Shown here one piece after another: positions 17,713 through 27,509 of a DNA stretch of 64,000 nucleotides. A program made the position numbers and the translations under genes. Below the pieces are notes generated by a model. The model was not told the DNA's origin. It saw nothing but the letters and a program-made list of their open reading frames with translations, and ran no database searches. Source of the stretch: Virgibacillus_P tibetensis (lineage in GTDB: Bacteria; Bacillota; Bacilli; Bacillales; Amphibacillaceae); the NCBI RefSeq assembly GCF_036026595.1, contig NZ_JARZFX010000002.1:620001-684000 (forward strand), in the 5' to 3' direction. Position 1 is the stretch's first letter; the number at the start of each line of letters is the position of its first letter.

Positions 17713-18909
17713 TTAATTTGTATTTCTAAAATTAAAAATAAAAATTGAAATCATTATAATAAATTTTAAAAGGTTTACAATTAGAATACCTACGCAAAAA
17801 CCTATTAATCCATAAAGATTAAAGAGTGTAAAAACACTTATAAGATATACAACTACATTGCTTCCACTAATTAATAATTGCCAATTTATATTATTAAACC
17901 TTAGAACAAACGGTTGAATTACCGAACTCATAACACCTAAAACAGCACTTCCAGTAGTAATATATATCAATTCTAGAGACTCTGCTGCCCAAGTTGGATA
18001 CAAATAATGTAACAAAGGATGACTAATTAGTATAGTTACAGAATATCCTGTTATCCCTACAATTACTGTAACGGCAATAATATATTTAAAACTTTTCATT
18101 GATATTTTATGCATACGAGTAATATAACTTAAAATCACACTGTTTACTGGAGCTATCATCATTGATATTATTTTTCCAAATATTGTCGCCGTGTAATAAA
18201 TTGATACTGCCGATGGCCCAAGTAAAGGAAATAATAACAACTTATCTGAATAGGAAAGTATCGTTTTTAAAAAAATAGAAATGAATAACACAAAACTCTT
18301 GTAAGAAGTTTTTTTAAATAACTTTGTAGTTGTAAGGGTTTCTTTTAAAAGATTCGAGTTACGTGTAATATAGATTAAACTTAACCCTGAACCTATAATG
18401 AAAATAGACTGCCAATATCCTGTTAAATAAAATACCACTACACCAACTAGATAACCTGTTCCAAGGACTAAGTTATTCAACAAGATGGCTTTATAATTCA
18501 AGTTTAACCTGAAAGTTACTATAGTATATTCCCTTAATAAATTAGAACAAGATATTATAACCATTAAGATAATGCTAACAAGTGAAAAAGTCCCCTCATA
18601 ATATACTGTTCCAAGGGTAACAACAATAGAGCTTATAATTATAGCACCAATTAGTAGTATATTAAAATCACCAATAGTTTTATTTTGTTTATACTCATTA
18701 TCTAACAATAGTCTTATATTATTTAAAACATTTCCGAAAGGAAGACTCAATAAAGTAAAGAGACTTATTAAAGTAACTACTAATCCATATTGACTCCCTC
18801 CCAAGGTAGCACCAACTACCGGAAGTGCAACTAATTGGAGTATTACTAAAGGAATTGCAGTTGCTATGATATTTAATAAAGAGTCTAGGATAAATTTTTT
18901 TTGAGGCAT
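17713..18909 (-). CDS. Polysaccharide flippase (Wzx/MATE-like)
   Basis: A 398-aa membrane protein with about 12 helices, close to Wzx-type lipid-linked oligosaccharide flippases. I chose the ATG at 18909 because GAAGGAG lies eight bases upstream; an ATG 33 bases earlier lacks this spacing. Relevant segments are LLFPLLGPSAVSIYYTATIFGKIISMMIAPVNSVILSYITR in the middle and the paired C-terminal helices. It should move the undecaprenyl-linked repeat unit across the membrane before polymerisation by the neighbouring Wzy-like protein. Confidence 0.82.
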   Translation of the reverse strand: MPQKKFILDSLLNIIATAIPLVILQLVALPVVGATLGGSQYGLVVTLISLFTLLSLPFGNVLNNIRLLLDNEYKQNKTIGDFNILLIGAIIISSIVVTLGTVYYEGTFSLVSIILMVIISCSNLLREYTIVTFRLNLNYKAILLNNLVLGTGYLVGVVVFYLTGYWQSIFIIGSGLSLIYITRNSNLLKETLTTTKLFKKTSYKSFVLFISIFLKTILSYSDKLLLFPLLGPSAVSIYYTATIFGKIISMMIAPVNSVILSYITRMHKISMKSFKYIIAVTVIVGITGYSVTILISHPLLHYLYPTWAAESLELIYITTGSAVLGVMSSVIQPFVLRFNNINWQLLISGSNVVVYLISVFTLFNLYGLIGFCVGILIVNLLKFIIMISIFIFNFRNTN

Positions 18910-19375
18910 AAAAGGTTCTCCTTCATTGTAAAATATAGACATTAAAATTATATATGTGTCACTACTTAGAATCAGTAATCATTTTTGAATCTTCTAAGCT
19001 TAAGAAGAAATCGACACGTCTAAATGAATTAGAAATTCGTAACCATAAAATATGCACTCAAAAACTTTCTTGTATGAGAAGTAAATGAATTCAGTACATT
19101 TAATATTGCGCTTCTTAAGACTGTAAACCCATTCGTGGTTAAGTACCTCATTAGCTACTGACATTATGATCGTGTGTCATCAAATGTCAATCCTCCTCGT
19201 TTTAATGAGTATATACTAATAAGTTAAATAGATAAATATCTAATAATGAATAGTTATTATTACAAAGAGGCAACCTTCAGACTCTTCTTTAATCATATTA
19301 CTTTTCAAAAGCCTCTGTTTCTATAGAACCTTAGAATGCCATGCTTTAGCGACATTTTCCAAATTAAGGTATTAT
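18910..19375. other. Intergenic region upstream of the flippase gene
   Basis: About 465 bp with no open frame and no recognised RNA. It separates the flippase from the broken epimerase gene. Like the 17.4-kb gap it suggests patchwork assembly of this end of the locus. Confidence 0.3.
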
Positions 19376-20430
19376 CTAATCGCTCAACACATCAGCTATC
19401 CTCTTACTTGCAAGACCATCACCATATGAATTATTTGATTTACTCATCTTTTCATATTCATCTTTGTCTTCAAGTAATAGCTTGAAAGTTTTATATATAA
19501 ATTCTTCATCTATCCCTACCAGCCTCAATGTACCTGCTTCTACACCTTCTGGTCTCGCTGTCGTATCACGACACGCATTACTAAAACTGGTTTACCCAAA
19601 CTCGGTGCTTCTTCTTGTATGCCCCCAATATCAGTCAAAATTAAATATGGCCTCGAAAGGAAGTTATGAAAAATCCAAGACTTCTAATCGCTCAATAATG
19701 CTTACTCTTTCACAGTTTCTTAAAACCTCATTAGCAGCCTCTCTAACAATTGGATTCATATGAATTGGATATATTACTTTAATAACAGGGTGTTCACCTA
19801 CAATTCTCTTGATAGCTTTAAACATAATTCTCATAGGTTTTCCAAGGTTTTCTCTTCTGTGGGCCGTTATTATGATAAGCTTGCTATCAGCTAACCATTC
19901 TAATTGTTCATGAGTATAGTCATTTCTAACTGTTGTGTTTAAAGCATCGATAGCTGTATTACCAGTCACATAGATTGATGAAGGTTCTTTGCCTTCGTAT
20001 ATCAAATTTTCTTTTGACATTTCCGTTGGTGAAAAATTATATTTTGCTACAATCCCAACAGCTTGACGATTAAGATCTTCTGGATAAGGCGAATATATAT
20101 TATACGTTCTAAGCCCAGCTTCAACGTGACCTACCGGAATCTGACAAAGGTAGTAGATGTATCCCCATGGACGAGAACTATATCAGGCTTAACTTCTTCC
20201 AAAATTGCTTTCATTTTCTCAAGGGTACTTATGGTCACACCGAATAATGTTTGATTCGCTTTCATGATTGATAGGTCATGATCACGTACTACTTGAAACG
20301 CAGTCAAGACCTGGTCTAACATTTCTCTATGCTGACCTTGACACAAACCACAGTATCCAATTGATCACGTGTTTAGTTCATTAACTAAAGGACATATTTT
20401 AATAGCTTCTGGTCTCGTTCAAAACATCAG
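19376..20430 (-). pseudogene. Disrupted UDP-N-acetylglucosamine 2-epimerase
   Basis: The three parts of a WecB/MnaA-type epimerase are visible in different frames. The N-terminus is TRPEAIKICPLVNELNT, then a stop. Next comes GQHREMLDQVLTAFQVV ... VKPDIVLVHGDTSTTF, ending in another frame break near 20135. Then SIYVTGNTAIDAL, IITAHRRENLGKPM and VIYPIHMNPIVREAA follow. A last break near 19665 leads to GGIQEEAPSLGKPVLVMRDTTARPEG (read across 19630-19540) and a C-terminus ending KRIADVLSD at 19376. The GTRPE glycine codon is also damaged. The enzyme would supply UDP-ManNAc to the dehydrogenase gene nearby, so a second functional copy is probably elsewhere in the genome. Confidence 0.88.
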
Positions 20431-20452
20431 ACAAATCTAATAAGCCCCTTTT

Positions 20453-21586
20453 CTATATTGTAAGTTTTATATATTCATTGAGCAGTTTTTCACTATTTTG
20501 CTCGTAATAATAGTCTGATTTTATCCTCCGGCAATTCTTTTGATATAAACCGACTAATTCATGTGAATTAATTAACTTTAATAATACATCTTTTAATTCT
20601 TCCTTATCCTCATTTATATTACTTCCGATTTCGTATTGCTCTATAAAATTTCCAAGTACAGTTTCTTTTGTTCCGATTATAGGAATCTCACAAATAAGTG
20701 ATTCATATAGTCTATTTGGTAAAGCAATTTTGACATTGTTTAACTTAGTATTATAAACAGCATATGTGCAATCAATTTTTTCATATAAACTAACAATTTC
20801 TTTTTCGTAATTATATGGGCCATATATTTCTACGAATTCTTTATCTTTCGAATAATCCTTTATTTCATTGTAGTGCGGTCCACTCCCTGCAATAAATACT
20901 TTCATAGTCTTGTCTACTTCTTCAACAACATCTATTAACATTTTAAGTTGTTCAATATACCTAACTGACCCTATAAAACCTATTGTGAAACTACCCTGCT
21001 GCTTTTTTTCATAGTTGTTAAATAATTTCTTTGTTGGAGCATTTGGTATAAATAGATATTTGTCAGCTTCGATAAATTCTGAAAAATACTCTTTCCAGAA
21101 ATATGGAGATGTTAAAATTATTTTCGATATACTTGATGTAAGCCTCTTTTCTATTTTTTGTAATAGTTTAGCGAGGATTGTCTTTAAAGAATTAGCTTTT
21201 TTGATAAAAGTATATTTAGGAAGATCTGCTACTTCATATATTATCTTTGAATTGTTATTAAAGATCTTCTTATATAGAGAAGCTATATACAGCATATCTA
21301 AATTCGCTGCATGAATTATATCTGGTTTTTCATATTTTAATGTAGCTAATACAGTAATCATATATTTTACTAGCGGAATTAGTCTTTTGGTAGGTTTGCC
21401 TTGTGGGGCTTTTATGTTTTTCTTTATAACCTTATGTTGAGGATTTATTTCAAAAGCCTCTTTTTCTAATTGACCTCTATCCCAATATATCAAAGTTACA
21501 TTAAAATCATTCTCCACTGCTTTAATCCTTTTTAGTATCCTTGGATTAGGAATATGTGATATTAATACAGCTACTTTTTTCAACAT
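20453..21586 (-). CDS. Glycosyltransferase, GT4-like
   Basis: A 377-aa cytoplasmic glycosyltransferase with GT-B fold features: an N-terminal Rossmann half starting MLKKVAVLISHIPNPRILKR, an acceptor-side DIIHAANLDMLYIASL, and a donor half with FTIGFIGSVRYIEQLKMLIDVV, KVFIAGSGPHYNEI and LPNRLYESLICEIPIIGTK. The last carries the E-x7-E-like motif that normally binds the nucleotide sugar. The ATG at 21586 has AGAAGGTGG upstream and is preferred over GTG two codons earlier. Donor and acceptor are unknown. Confidence 0.83.
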   Translation of the reverse strand: MLKKVAVLISHIPNPRILKRIKAVENDFNVTLIYWDRGQLEKEAFEINPQHKVIKKNIKAPQGKPTKRLIPLVKYMITVLATLKYEKPDIIHAANLDMLYIASLYKKIFNNNSKIIYEVADLPKYTFIKKANSLKTILAKLLQKIEKRLTSSISKIILTSPYFWKEYFSEFIEADKYLFIPNAPTKKLFNNYEKKQQGSFTIGFIGSVRYIEQLKMLIDVVEEVDKTMKVFIAGSGPHYNEIKDYSKDKEFVEIYGPYNYEKEIVSLYEKIDCTYAVYNTKLNNVKIALPNRLYESLICEIPIIGTKETVLGNFIEQYEIGSNINEDKEELKDVLLKLINSHELVGLYQKNCRRIKSDYYYEQNSEKLLNEYIKLTI

Positions 21587-21625
21587 TTCCACCTTCTAAA
21601 AGCTTTAGTCAATATACTTTCCAAA

Positions 21626-22846
21626 TTATAATTTATATGCTTTATCTATAGCACAAATATTTTTCGTATCAAGAACTAGCTTATCCTTTATAAGTTCCAT
21701 ATTATTTTTGACATGATCATGTCCTACCATAACCACGACTATCTCTATTTCATTTATAAAATCCTCAAAATTCATAAACTGGTGATCTACAATCCTTTCC
21801 TTAACGAGTGGATCAAACACTTTAACACCAAAGGCAAGATGCTCGTCCATTCTTTCCAATAATTGAAGTGTAGGGCTTTCTCTAGTATCATCAACATTTT
21901 CTTTATAGGCCAATCCGTATAAACCAACTTTTGAAATGTCTTTTATCCCATGTTCTCTCATAATATCTCTAATTCGTCCAAGCACGTGCCTAGGCATAGA
22001 ATCATTAGTCTTTCTTGCTGTCAAAATAAGATTTGTTAAATCCGGATAGTCTCCAACTAAGAACCATGGATCCACAGAAATACAATGGCCGCCAACACCT
22101 GGACCAGGCTGAAGAATATTTACTCGTGGATGTTTATTGGCTATCCTAGTAATCTCATATACATCCATGTTATCTGTGCGACAAATCTTAGCTAACTCAT
22201 TTGCAAATGCTATGTTAACATCTCTATAAGTGTTTTCAATAACCTTAGACATTTCCGCTGATCTGATGTCCGTTAAAACAATTTCTGACTTACAAAAACC
22301 AGAATATATTTTTTTTACTTTTCCACTTATCTCAGGATCATCAGCACCAATTGTTCTCGAATTATGCTCAAGTTCGTATATCATATTCCCCGGAGTAATT
22401 CTTTCAGGAGCGTGAACTAAATGTATGTCTACTCCTATAGTAAGTCCCCTTCTCTCTAGCTCAGGGCGAATATATTTATCTATAGTCCCTGGCGCTATAG
22501 TCGATTCAATAACTATTATAGCTCCACTTTCACAGTTATCAAGGACACTATTCACTGCTGAAATAACATACTTTGGATCAAGCTTCTTACTTTCTTTGTT
22601 GAATGGTGTTGGAACGGCAAGAATATACGTATGTGTCTTCTGATATTCCGTTGAAAATTCAATTCCATTAGAAATGGCCTCCTCAAAAAGTTCTCCTAAT
22701 CCCTTTTCCTCAAAAGTGAGCTTACCTTCAGATAATGATTTTACTAGTTTATTGTTGTTATCAGTACCTACCACTTTGACACCACTTTTTGCGATCATTA
22801 AAGCCGTAGGTAAACCTATGTAACCAAGACCAATAATGTTGATCAT
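21626..22846 (-). CDS. wecC: UDP-N-acetyl-D-mannosamine dehydrogenase (WecC-type nucleotide sugar dehydrogenase)
   Basis: A 406-aa enzyme of the UDP-glucose/GDP-mannose dehydrogenase family. The NAD-binding start is INIIGLGYIGLPTALMIAKSG. The central domain has YRDVNIAFANELAKICRTDNMDVYEI, and the catalytic cysteine is in GPGVGGHCISVDPWFLVGD. The VPTPF, HAPERITPG and ENTYRDVNIA motifs fit the ManNAc branch better than UDP-Glc dehydrogenase. It oxidises C6 of UDP-ManNAc to give UDP-ManNAcA, an acidic sugar for the capsule. Its usual partner epimerase is the broken gene at 19.4-20.4 kb. Confidence 0.88.
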   Translation of the reverse strand: MINIIGLGYIGLPTALMIAKSGVKVVGTDNNNKLVKSLSEGKLTFEEKGLGELFEEAISNGIEFSTEYQKTHTYILAVPTPFNKESKKLDPKYVISAVNSVLDNCESGAIIVIESTIAPGTIDKYIRPELERRGLTIGVDIHLVHAPERITPGNMIYELEHNSRTIGADDPEISGKVKKIYSGFCKSEIVLTDIRSAEMSKVIENTYRDVNIAFANELAKICRTDNMDVYEITRIANKHPRVNILQPGPGVGGHCISVDPWFLVGDYPDLTNLILTARKTNDSMPRHVLGRIRDIMREHGIKDISKVGLYGLAYKENVDDTRESPTLQLLERMDEHLAFGVKVFDPLVKERIVDHQFMNFEDFINEIEIVVVMVGHDHVKNNMELIKDKLVLDTKNICAIDKAYKL

Positions 22847-22884
22847 ATTAATACCTTCCTTCTTTCTTCTGAATTTACGCTACC

Positions 22885-24747
22885 TCAGTAATTTAGGTCT
22901 ATATTAAATTTCTTACTACATTTTTTTTCAAAAATACCGCCTCTTACAATTACGCAATTAATCTCATCTCTTCTTAAGTAATATAAGCTCCTATAAGCTT
23001 TTTTAACTACAATATCGCCATCTGTTGTAATACTACATAAAAGTTGGCTCTCATCATAAAGTTCAAACCCTGTTGAAATTATCTTAACTTCAAATGGAGT
23101 ATGGAAATAAAACTCACAGAACTCCCCATCACCAAATACTTCATCAACAATCGAATAACCCACATCAGTTTTTTCAATGTTTCTAGTATGTTTATAACCA
23201 TTTTTAGAAATCATCGTTCCTTTAAATTGGCCTGAACTACTTTTAATGTTCTTTGCCCTACTCCAGTCAAGAGTTAAAAAAGCACCCTTTTTAGTCATTT
23301 GCTCTTTGTTATCAAACTTCACGGTATTGTGAGCAGCAGTTAATGATAACTTTTTGCCTTCTGAATCTGCATATGAGTAACTACCAGCATCGCATAAAAT
23401 ATTTTTACCTCTATGCCATAAATCGATGTGGAGCTGATCCATATGTGTAGGCCTCGTTTTATTGTCTTTCAAAACTACCATCAAAAAACTATCTTCATCG
23501 TATCTTAACGTATATAGACCCGCCTTTGGGTAACCTATAGATTCACGGTTCATTTCTACTTTCGGGATTTCATTAATATTATTGATATTAGAAAACCATA
23601 ATAGTTCTTCGTCATACAATCCTTTATTATAAACTCTTCGGTTATCAATTAGTGTATTAATCGTATTAATTACTGGACGGAAATCTCGATAACTACAAGC
23701 TGTAATTGGAAAAATTAATGCCCCATCATTAGCTCCTCGATTAGGTACATCACCATCAGTATTTTGTATTTGGTATAACTGGCGTGCACTCTTCAGAACT
23801 AGTGATTTACTTTTTTCAGAAATATCCAGTTTGGTAGCTTCTCCCAATTTAATCACGCACTGAATTATTTGAAGTGCGAACCTTTGGTAGTTAACCGAAT
23901 TTTGAATATACCCGCCATCTTTTGAAAACTGATAATCTATTTCTTTATCTAGAAGGTCATATGCCTTTTTTAAGGATTTGTAATCTTCAGCACACCAGCT
24001 GCCAATAATTAAACCCGTAATTTCAGTTAATGTGTGATTATTTTTGATGCAGTTCTTAGCATAAAAAAAATTCGATAACACCTTTTTATAACTTCCTTCA
24101 ACAAGCTTTTTTAAATTATTTCCATCTTTTTCGTCAACCATACCGAATTTAGAAAAAACTGAATAGCTTATTAACGCTGCAATAACTCTAAGGGTTGCTT
24201 CTTGGCCACATTTATAATTAGGACCGTACGAATAAGGGTTTTCATCTAACCAATTTGCTAATTGTAAAGAAAATGCTTGGTAATATTTTTTCTTCTTAGT
24301 TATCAAGAATGCTCGATTAAGATAGAAAAAATGAGTAAATCTCGATGCTTCCCAGATAGCTTTTATATCACCACGTTCAGGATCAAAATCAGGGATCTGA
24401 TACCACTTTTTATTACTAGTAACTTTCTTTTTAGTGAGAGGATTATAATGCCAATTTATAGGATTCCCGTAGTTAAGTTCGATAGTTGAAAACCCCGTTA
24501 TCTTACCTTCGATTGCTTTATCTGCGATCGTTATAATCTCAGTCTTCTGTTCATATGTTAGGCTATTCACGAAGTTATCTATTGCAGCAACATTAAAATT
24601 ATAGATGTCTACCCTTTTTACATTAACTTTTTTTTCAAATAGTTTTTCGCTTCCTGGTACTGTTCTCATCAACTTTAACTTAACTGAATATAATGAGCGG
24701 TTAATAAGCCAGGGAAAGCCATAATCCGTAATTATTGATTTAAACAT
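22885..24747 (-). CDS. Heparinase II/III family protein
   Basis: A 620-aa protein with the alginate-lyase-like helical N-terminal half (NPINWHYNPLTKKKVTSNKKW, FTHFFYLNRAFLITKKKKYYQAF, CGQEATLRVIAALISYSVF, KNNHTLTEITGLIIGSW) and a C-terminal beta-sandwich starting around residue 425 with THMDQLHIDLWHRGKNILCDAGSYSYA, containing the conserved HxDxL-x-F/W-like core. No signal peptide is seen. I chose ATG 24747, with GAGGT upstream. Such proteins occur in many capsule clusters, where they may trim or modify uronic-acid polymers. Lyase activity is not shown. Confidence 0.82.
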   Translation of the reverse strand: MFKSIITDYGFPWLINRSLYSVKLKLMRTVPGSEKLFEKKVNVKRVDIYNFNVAAIDNFVNSLTYEQKTEIITIADKAIEGKITGFSTIELNYGNPINWHYNPLTKKKVTSNKKWYQIPDFDPERGDIKAIWEASRFTHFFYLNRAFLITKKKKYYQAFSLQLANWLDENPYSYGPNYKCGQEATLRVIAALISYSVFSKFGMVDEKDGNNLKKLVEGSYKKVLSNFFYAKNCIKNNHTLTEITGLIIGSWCAEDYKSLKKAYDLLDKEIDYQFSKDGGYIQNSVNYQRFALQIIQCVIKLGEATKLDISEKSKSLVLKSARQLYQIQNTDGDVPNRGANDGALIFPITACSYRDFRPVINTINTLIDNRRVYNKGLYDEELLWFSNINNINEIPKVEMNRESIGYPKAGLYTLRYDEDSFLMVVLKDNKTRPTHMDQLHIDLWHRGKNILCDAGSYSYADSEGKKLSLTAAHNTVKFDNKEQMTKKGAFLTLDWSRAKNIKSSSGQFKGTMISKNGYKHTRNIEKTDVGYSIVDEVFGDGEFCEFYFHTPFEVKIISTGFELYDESQLLCSITTDGDIVVKKAYRSLYYLRRDEINCVIVRGGIFEKKCSKKFNIDLNY

Positions 24748-24862
24748 AGCGGGACCTCGTTTCTTTACATCACGAAAAAGCATTAATGATGTAAATAGTT
24801 CTATATAAAAACAAAACCATTAATAGATATTTTTTTATAGAATGAACCTTACCTCATAAAGT

Positions 24863-26116
24863 TTATTGCTTTTTACTATTAGATATTACCTCAAGAAAAC
24901 TCTCTGTTATTATTTGCACAGTATGATGCTCTTCTACATACGCACGTCCATTTTTAGCAAACTCTCTACCAAGAGTATCAATATTGTTATATATGTGTAA
25001 TATTGTTTCTTTAAGTTTTTCGGGCTTATCAGGTTCTATTGTAATGCCAGCGTTTGCTTTTGTTATTAAACTTCCTCTAACATTAGAAGCAAATATAATT
25101 GGCTTTTCTGCTGCCATGTACTCATAAAACTTATTTTTGCTTATACCATATTTAAATGCTTCTCTCTCCATTAATCCACAAATTAAAAGGTTTGATTTTT
25201 TTAGTATTAAGGGTATATGATTTTTTGATTGACTATCTACCATTAAAACATTATCTAATTTGTTTTCTTTTATAATTTTATTGAGTCTAGTTTTCTCTGG
25301 CCCACCACCAACTACAACTAACTTGATATCTTCATGATCTTTTAAGAACTTTGCCGATTCAACAAAAGTTGATAGTCCTTCACTTTTCGAAAGTGCACCA
25401 GTATAAGTAACACAGAAACAATCATTTAATACTTCATTCAGTTCTGACGGAAGGTTGTCTTCAGAAGTACCTGCTAGCTTATCAAACTCCTCAATATCAA
25501 GACCGTGAGGGATATGGAATACTTTTTTTCTATCAGTGCCATATTTTTGCTCCATATACTCGTACGCATATGGTGCTGTAGTTATTATTGCATCAGCTAA
25601 ATTATAGAATTTTTTTTCTAAAGACTCAAAATATGAGAACACTACCTTTTTCTTTATTCCTGTGAAGTCTTCGTACATACTTAGCGGCCATAAATCTCTA
25701 ACTTCTACAATGAATTTCGCATTATACTTCCGGCTAAGTTTATATCCCGCATCCCATGCTAGGGGATGTACCGAAGAAGCAATTATGACATCCGGATTTA
25801 CATTATAATTGTCGTAACTACTTGCTTTCTTTTTGTAATTAACATAATTCAGAAATCTCCCTACTGAATTTGTGTATGCTGGTTTCGTTTTTATACTTAC
25901 AAACTTAAAGTTTTCATTATATCTTGTTTCTTTTACGTCTTCATCAAATCTATATTCTCTCTTCTTGTTATCGTATGATGAAGCTAGAACAGTAACATTA
26001 TGACCTAATTCTGAAAGTTTTTTCGTTAGGTCATAATGTCTACCACCACCAGTTGAATCGGGAGTATTTGCATGATGATTTAAAATTACTATATTGTATA
26101 CCTTTTCTTTAATCAT
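24863..26116 (-). CDS. Glycosyltransferase family 4 (WbuB-like)
   Basis: A 417-aa GT-B transferase. The acceptor half begins NIVILNHHANTPDSTGGGRHYDLTKKLSELGHNVTVLAS. The middle has FIVEVRDLWPLSMYEDF and VFHIPHGLDIEEFDKL. The donor half has FCVTYTGALSKSEGLSTFVESAKFL and KYGISKNKFYEYMAAEKPIIFAS, which carries the nucleotide-sugar binding motif. The HANTPDSTGGGRH and RDLWP motifs are those of GT4 enzymes acting on amino sugars such as FucNAc. The exact sugar is unknown. Confidence 0.85.
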   Translation of the reverse strand: MIKEKVYNIVILNHHANTPDSTGGGRHYDLTKKLSELGHNVTVLASSYDNKKREYRFDEDVKETRYNENFKFVSIKTKPAYTNSVGRFLNYVNYKKKASSYDNYNVNPDVIIASSVHPLAWDAGYKLSRKYNAKFIVEVRDLWPLSMYEDFTGIKKKVVFSYFESLEKKFYNLADAIITTAPYAYEYMEQKYGTDRKKVFHIPHGLDIEEFDKLAGTSEDNLPSELNEVLNDCFCVTYTGALSKSEGLSTFVESAKFLKDHEDIKLVVVGGGPEKTRLNKIIKENKLDNVLMVDSQSKNHIPLILKKSNLLICGLMEREAFKYGISKNKFYEYMAAEKPIIFASNVRGSLITKANAGITIEPDKPEKLKETILHIYNNIDTLGREFAKNGRAYVEEHHTVQIITESFLEVISNSKKQ

Positions 26117-26163
26117 TTGGAACCCGTCACCGCCTATAGTTTACATATCTGTTCACGATTATT

Positions 26164-26823
26164 TTATAAATTATTATATGCTAAATCATTATTTCTGATT
26201 TTTTTAGCCGGAACACCTGCGTATACACTATTTTTATCAGTATCTTTTAAAACTACTGCTCCCGCGCCTATAATAGAATTTTCACCTACTTTAGACATTC
26301 CAGTTACAATAGTACTTCCCATACCGATAAAAACTTTATCCTCAATTTTTATTGATGCACCTACTCCTGATAGTGTAGAAATTAAACACGCCGAACCTAA
26401 TGTAGAATGGTGAGCTATTACTACATTGGGACTAATAATACAAAAATCGCCCACCTTAACTTTTGTCCATATATAGACATTGGCTTGAATGTATACTCCA
26501 TTGCCAATTTCTGCACTTGGACTAATAACAGCCGTAGGGTGGATTAAAGTAGGTGTACTTCCACCTAATTTATTAATCTTTGTCATAATTTTATTTCTAG
26601 TTTCATTGTGACCTATTGCAACAATAAATTGTTTCCCTTTTATTGTGTGGTCACATAAATCTGAAAACTTCTCACTTATTTTAACTCCCATTATAAAAGT
26701 GTTAAGTTTTTGGTCGTCCTCATCATAAAAACCTTTGACTTTATATCCGACGACTTCTGCCAATTCACACATTGCTTCACCATATGTACCTGCACCAACT
26801 ACATAAATTTCCTTGTTTAGCAT
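26164..26823 (-). CDS. Sugar O/N-acetyltransferase, NeuD/PglD family
   Basis: A 219-aa protein. Residues 1-80 form a small Rossmann-like domain (IYVVGAGTYGEAMCELAEVVGYKVKGFYDEDD) and residues 90-210 a left-handed beta-helix of hexapeptide repeats (ISPSAEIGNGVYIQANVYIWTKVKVG, GAGAVVLKD). IAHHSTLG holds the expected catalytic histidine. With the aminotransferase and dehydratase upstream it can complete a UDP-N,N'-diacetylbacillosamine-like pathway as the PglD-type N-acetyltransferase. An O-acetyltransferase of the NeuD type is possible. Confidence 0.85.
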   Translation of the reverse strand: MLNKEIYVVGAGTYGEAMCELAEVVGYKVKGFYDEDDQKLNTFIMGVKISEKFSDLCDHTIKGKQFIVAIGHNETRNKIMTKINKLGGSTPTLIHPTAVISPSAEIGNGVYIQANVYIWTKVKVGDFCIISPNVVIAHHSTLGSACLISTLSGVGASIKIEDKVFIGMGSTIVTGMSKVGENSIIGAGAVVLKDTDKNSVYAGVPAKKIRNNDLAYNNL

Positions 26824-26866
26824 ATTTATATTTTCCCTTCATAATAAATCTTCCAAATAACAAATT

Positions 26867-27502
26867 CTATAGATTTTTGTTAGGTGATCCTCTGAACTTT
26901 TTGGGTTGTGCTTCACTATTATGAATTCCTTCTCGTTTAAACACCTTTAAGATTGTTTGAATGATTATCTTACAGTCTAAGATAAAAGAAACATTTTCAA
27001 CGTATTGAACATCAAAATCAAATTTTTCCTCCCAAGTCAAAGCATTTCTCCCATTAACCTGTGCCAAGCCTGATAGTCCCGGTTGTACATCATGTCTATG
27101 TTTTTGCTTCTTATTATAATATGGCAAATAATCTACCCTTAGTGGCCTTGGCCCAACGATACTCATATCACCTTTTAAAATATTAAACAATTCGGGTAGT
27201 TCGTCAAGTGATGTAACTCTTAACAGTTTTCCAAACTTCGTAAGCCTCACACTATCTGGTAGCAACTCTTCATTCGCATTTTTCTCATCAGTCATCGTCC
27301 TAAATTTATACATTGTAAAAATCTTCTCATTCCGACCAGGTCTTTTTTGTTTAAATAATATAGGACTTCCAAGTTTTATTCTTACTAGTATTGCCACTGT
27401 CAATAATAAAGGACAAAAAACAACAATGGCCGCTAATGATAAAATAAAGTCCATTGGCCTCTTTAAATAATTTCGATAAATACCTGTTTTTTTAGCTTTC
27501 AT
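26867..27502 (-). CDS. Undecaprenyl-phosphate sugar-phosphate transferase (priming glycosyltransferase, PglC/EpsL-like)
   Basis: A 211-aa protein with one N-terminal membrane segment (PMDFILSLAAIVVFCPLLLTVAILV) and the conserved catalytic core GSPILFKQKRPGRNEKIFTMYKFRTM, SLDELPELFNILKGDMSIVGPRPL, and QPGLSGLAQVNGR. The short form, without extra N-terminal helices, is typical of PglC/WecA-unrelated monotopic phosphoglycosyl transferases. It should load the first sugar phosphate, probably diacetylbacillosamine-like, onto undecaprenyl phosphate. Starts 7 bp after the aminotransferase gene. Confidence 0.9.
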   Translation of the reverse strand: MKAKKTGIYRNYLKRPMDFILSLAAIVVFCPLLLTVAILVRIKLGSPILFKQKRPGRNEKIFTMYKFRTMTDEKNANEELLPDSVRLTKFGKLLRVTSLDELPELFNILKGDMSIVGPRPLRVDYLPYYNKKQKHRHDVQPGLSGLAQVNGRNALTWEEKFDFDVQYVENVSFILDCKIIIQTILKVFKREGIHNSEAQPKKFRGSPNKNL

Positions 27503-27509
27503 TCCACTC

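Noticed and set aside
17393..19375. Possible insertion sequence or RNA in the two large gaps of the capsule locus
   Set aside because: I found no transposase fragment, inverted terminal repeats or conserved RNA core in either gap.
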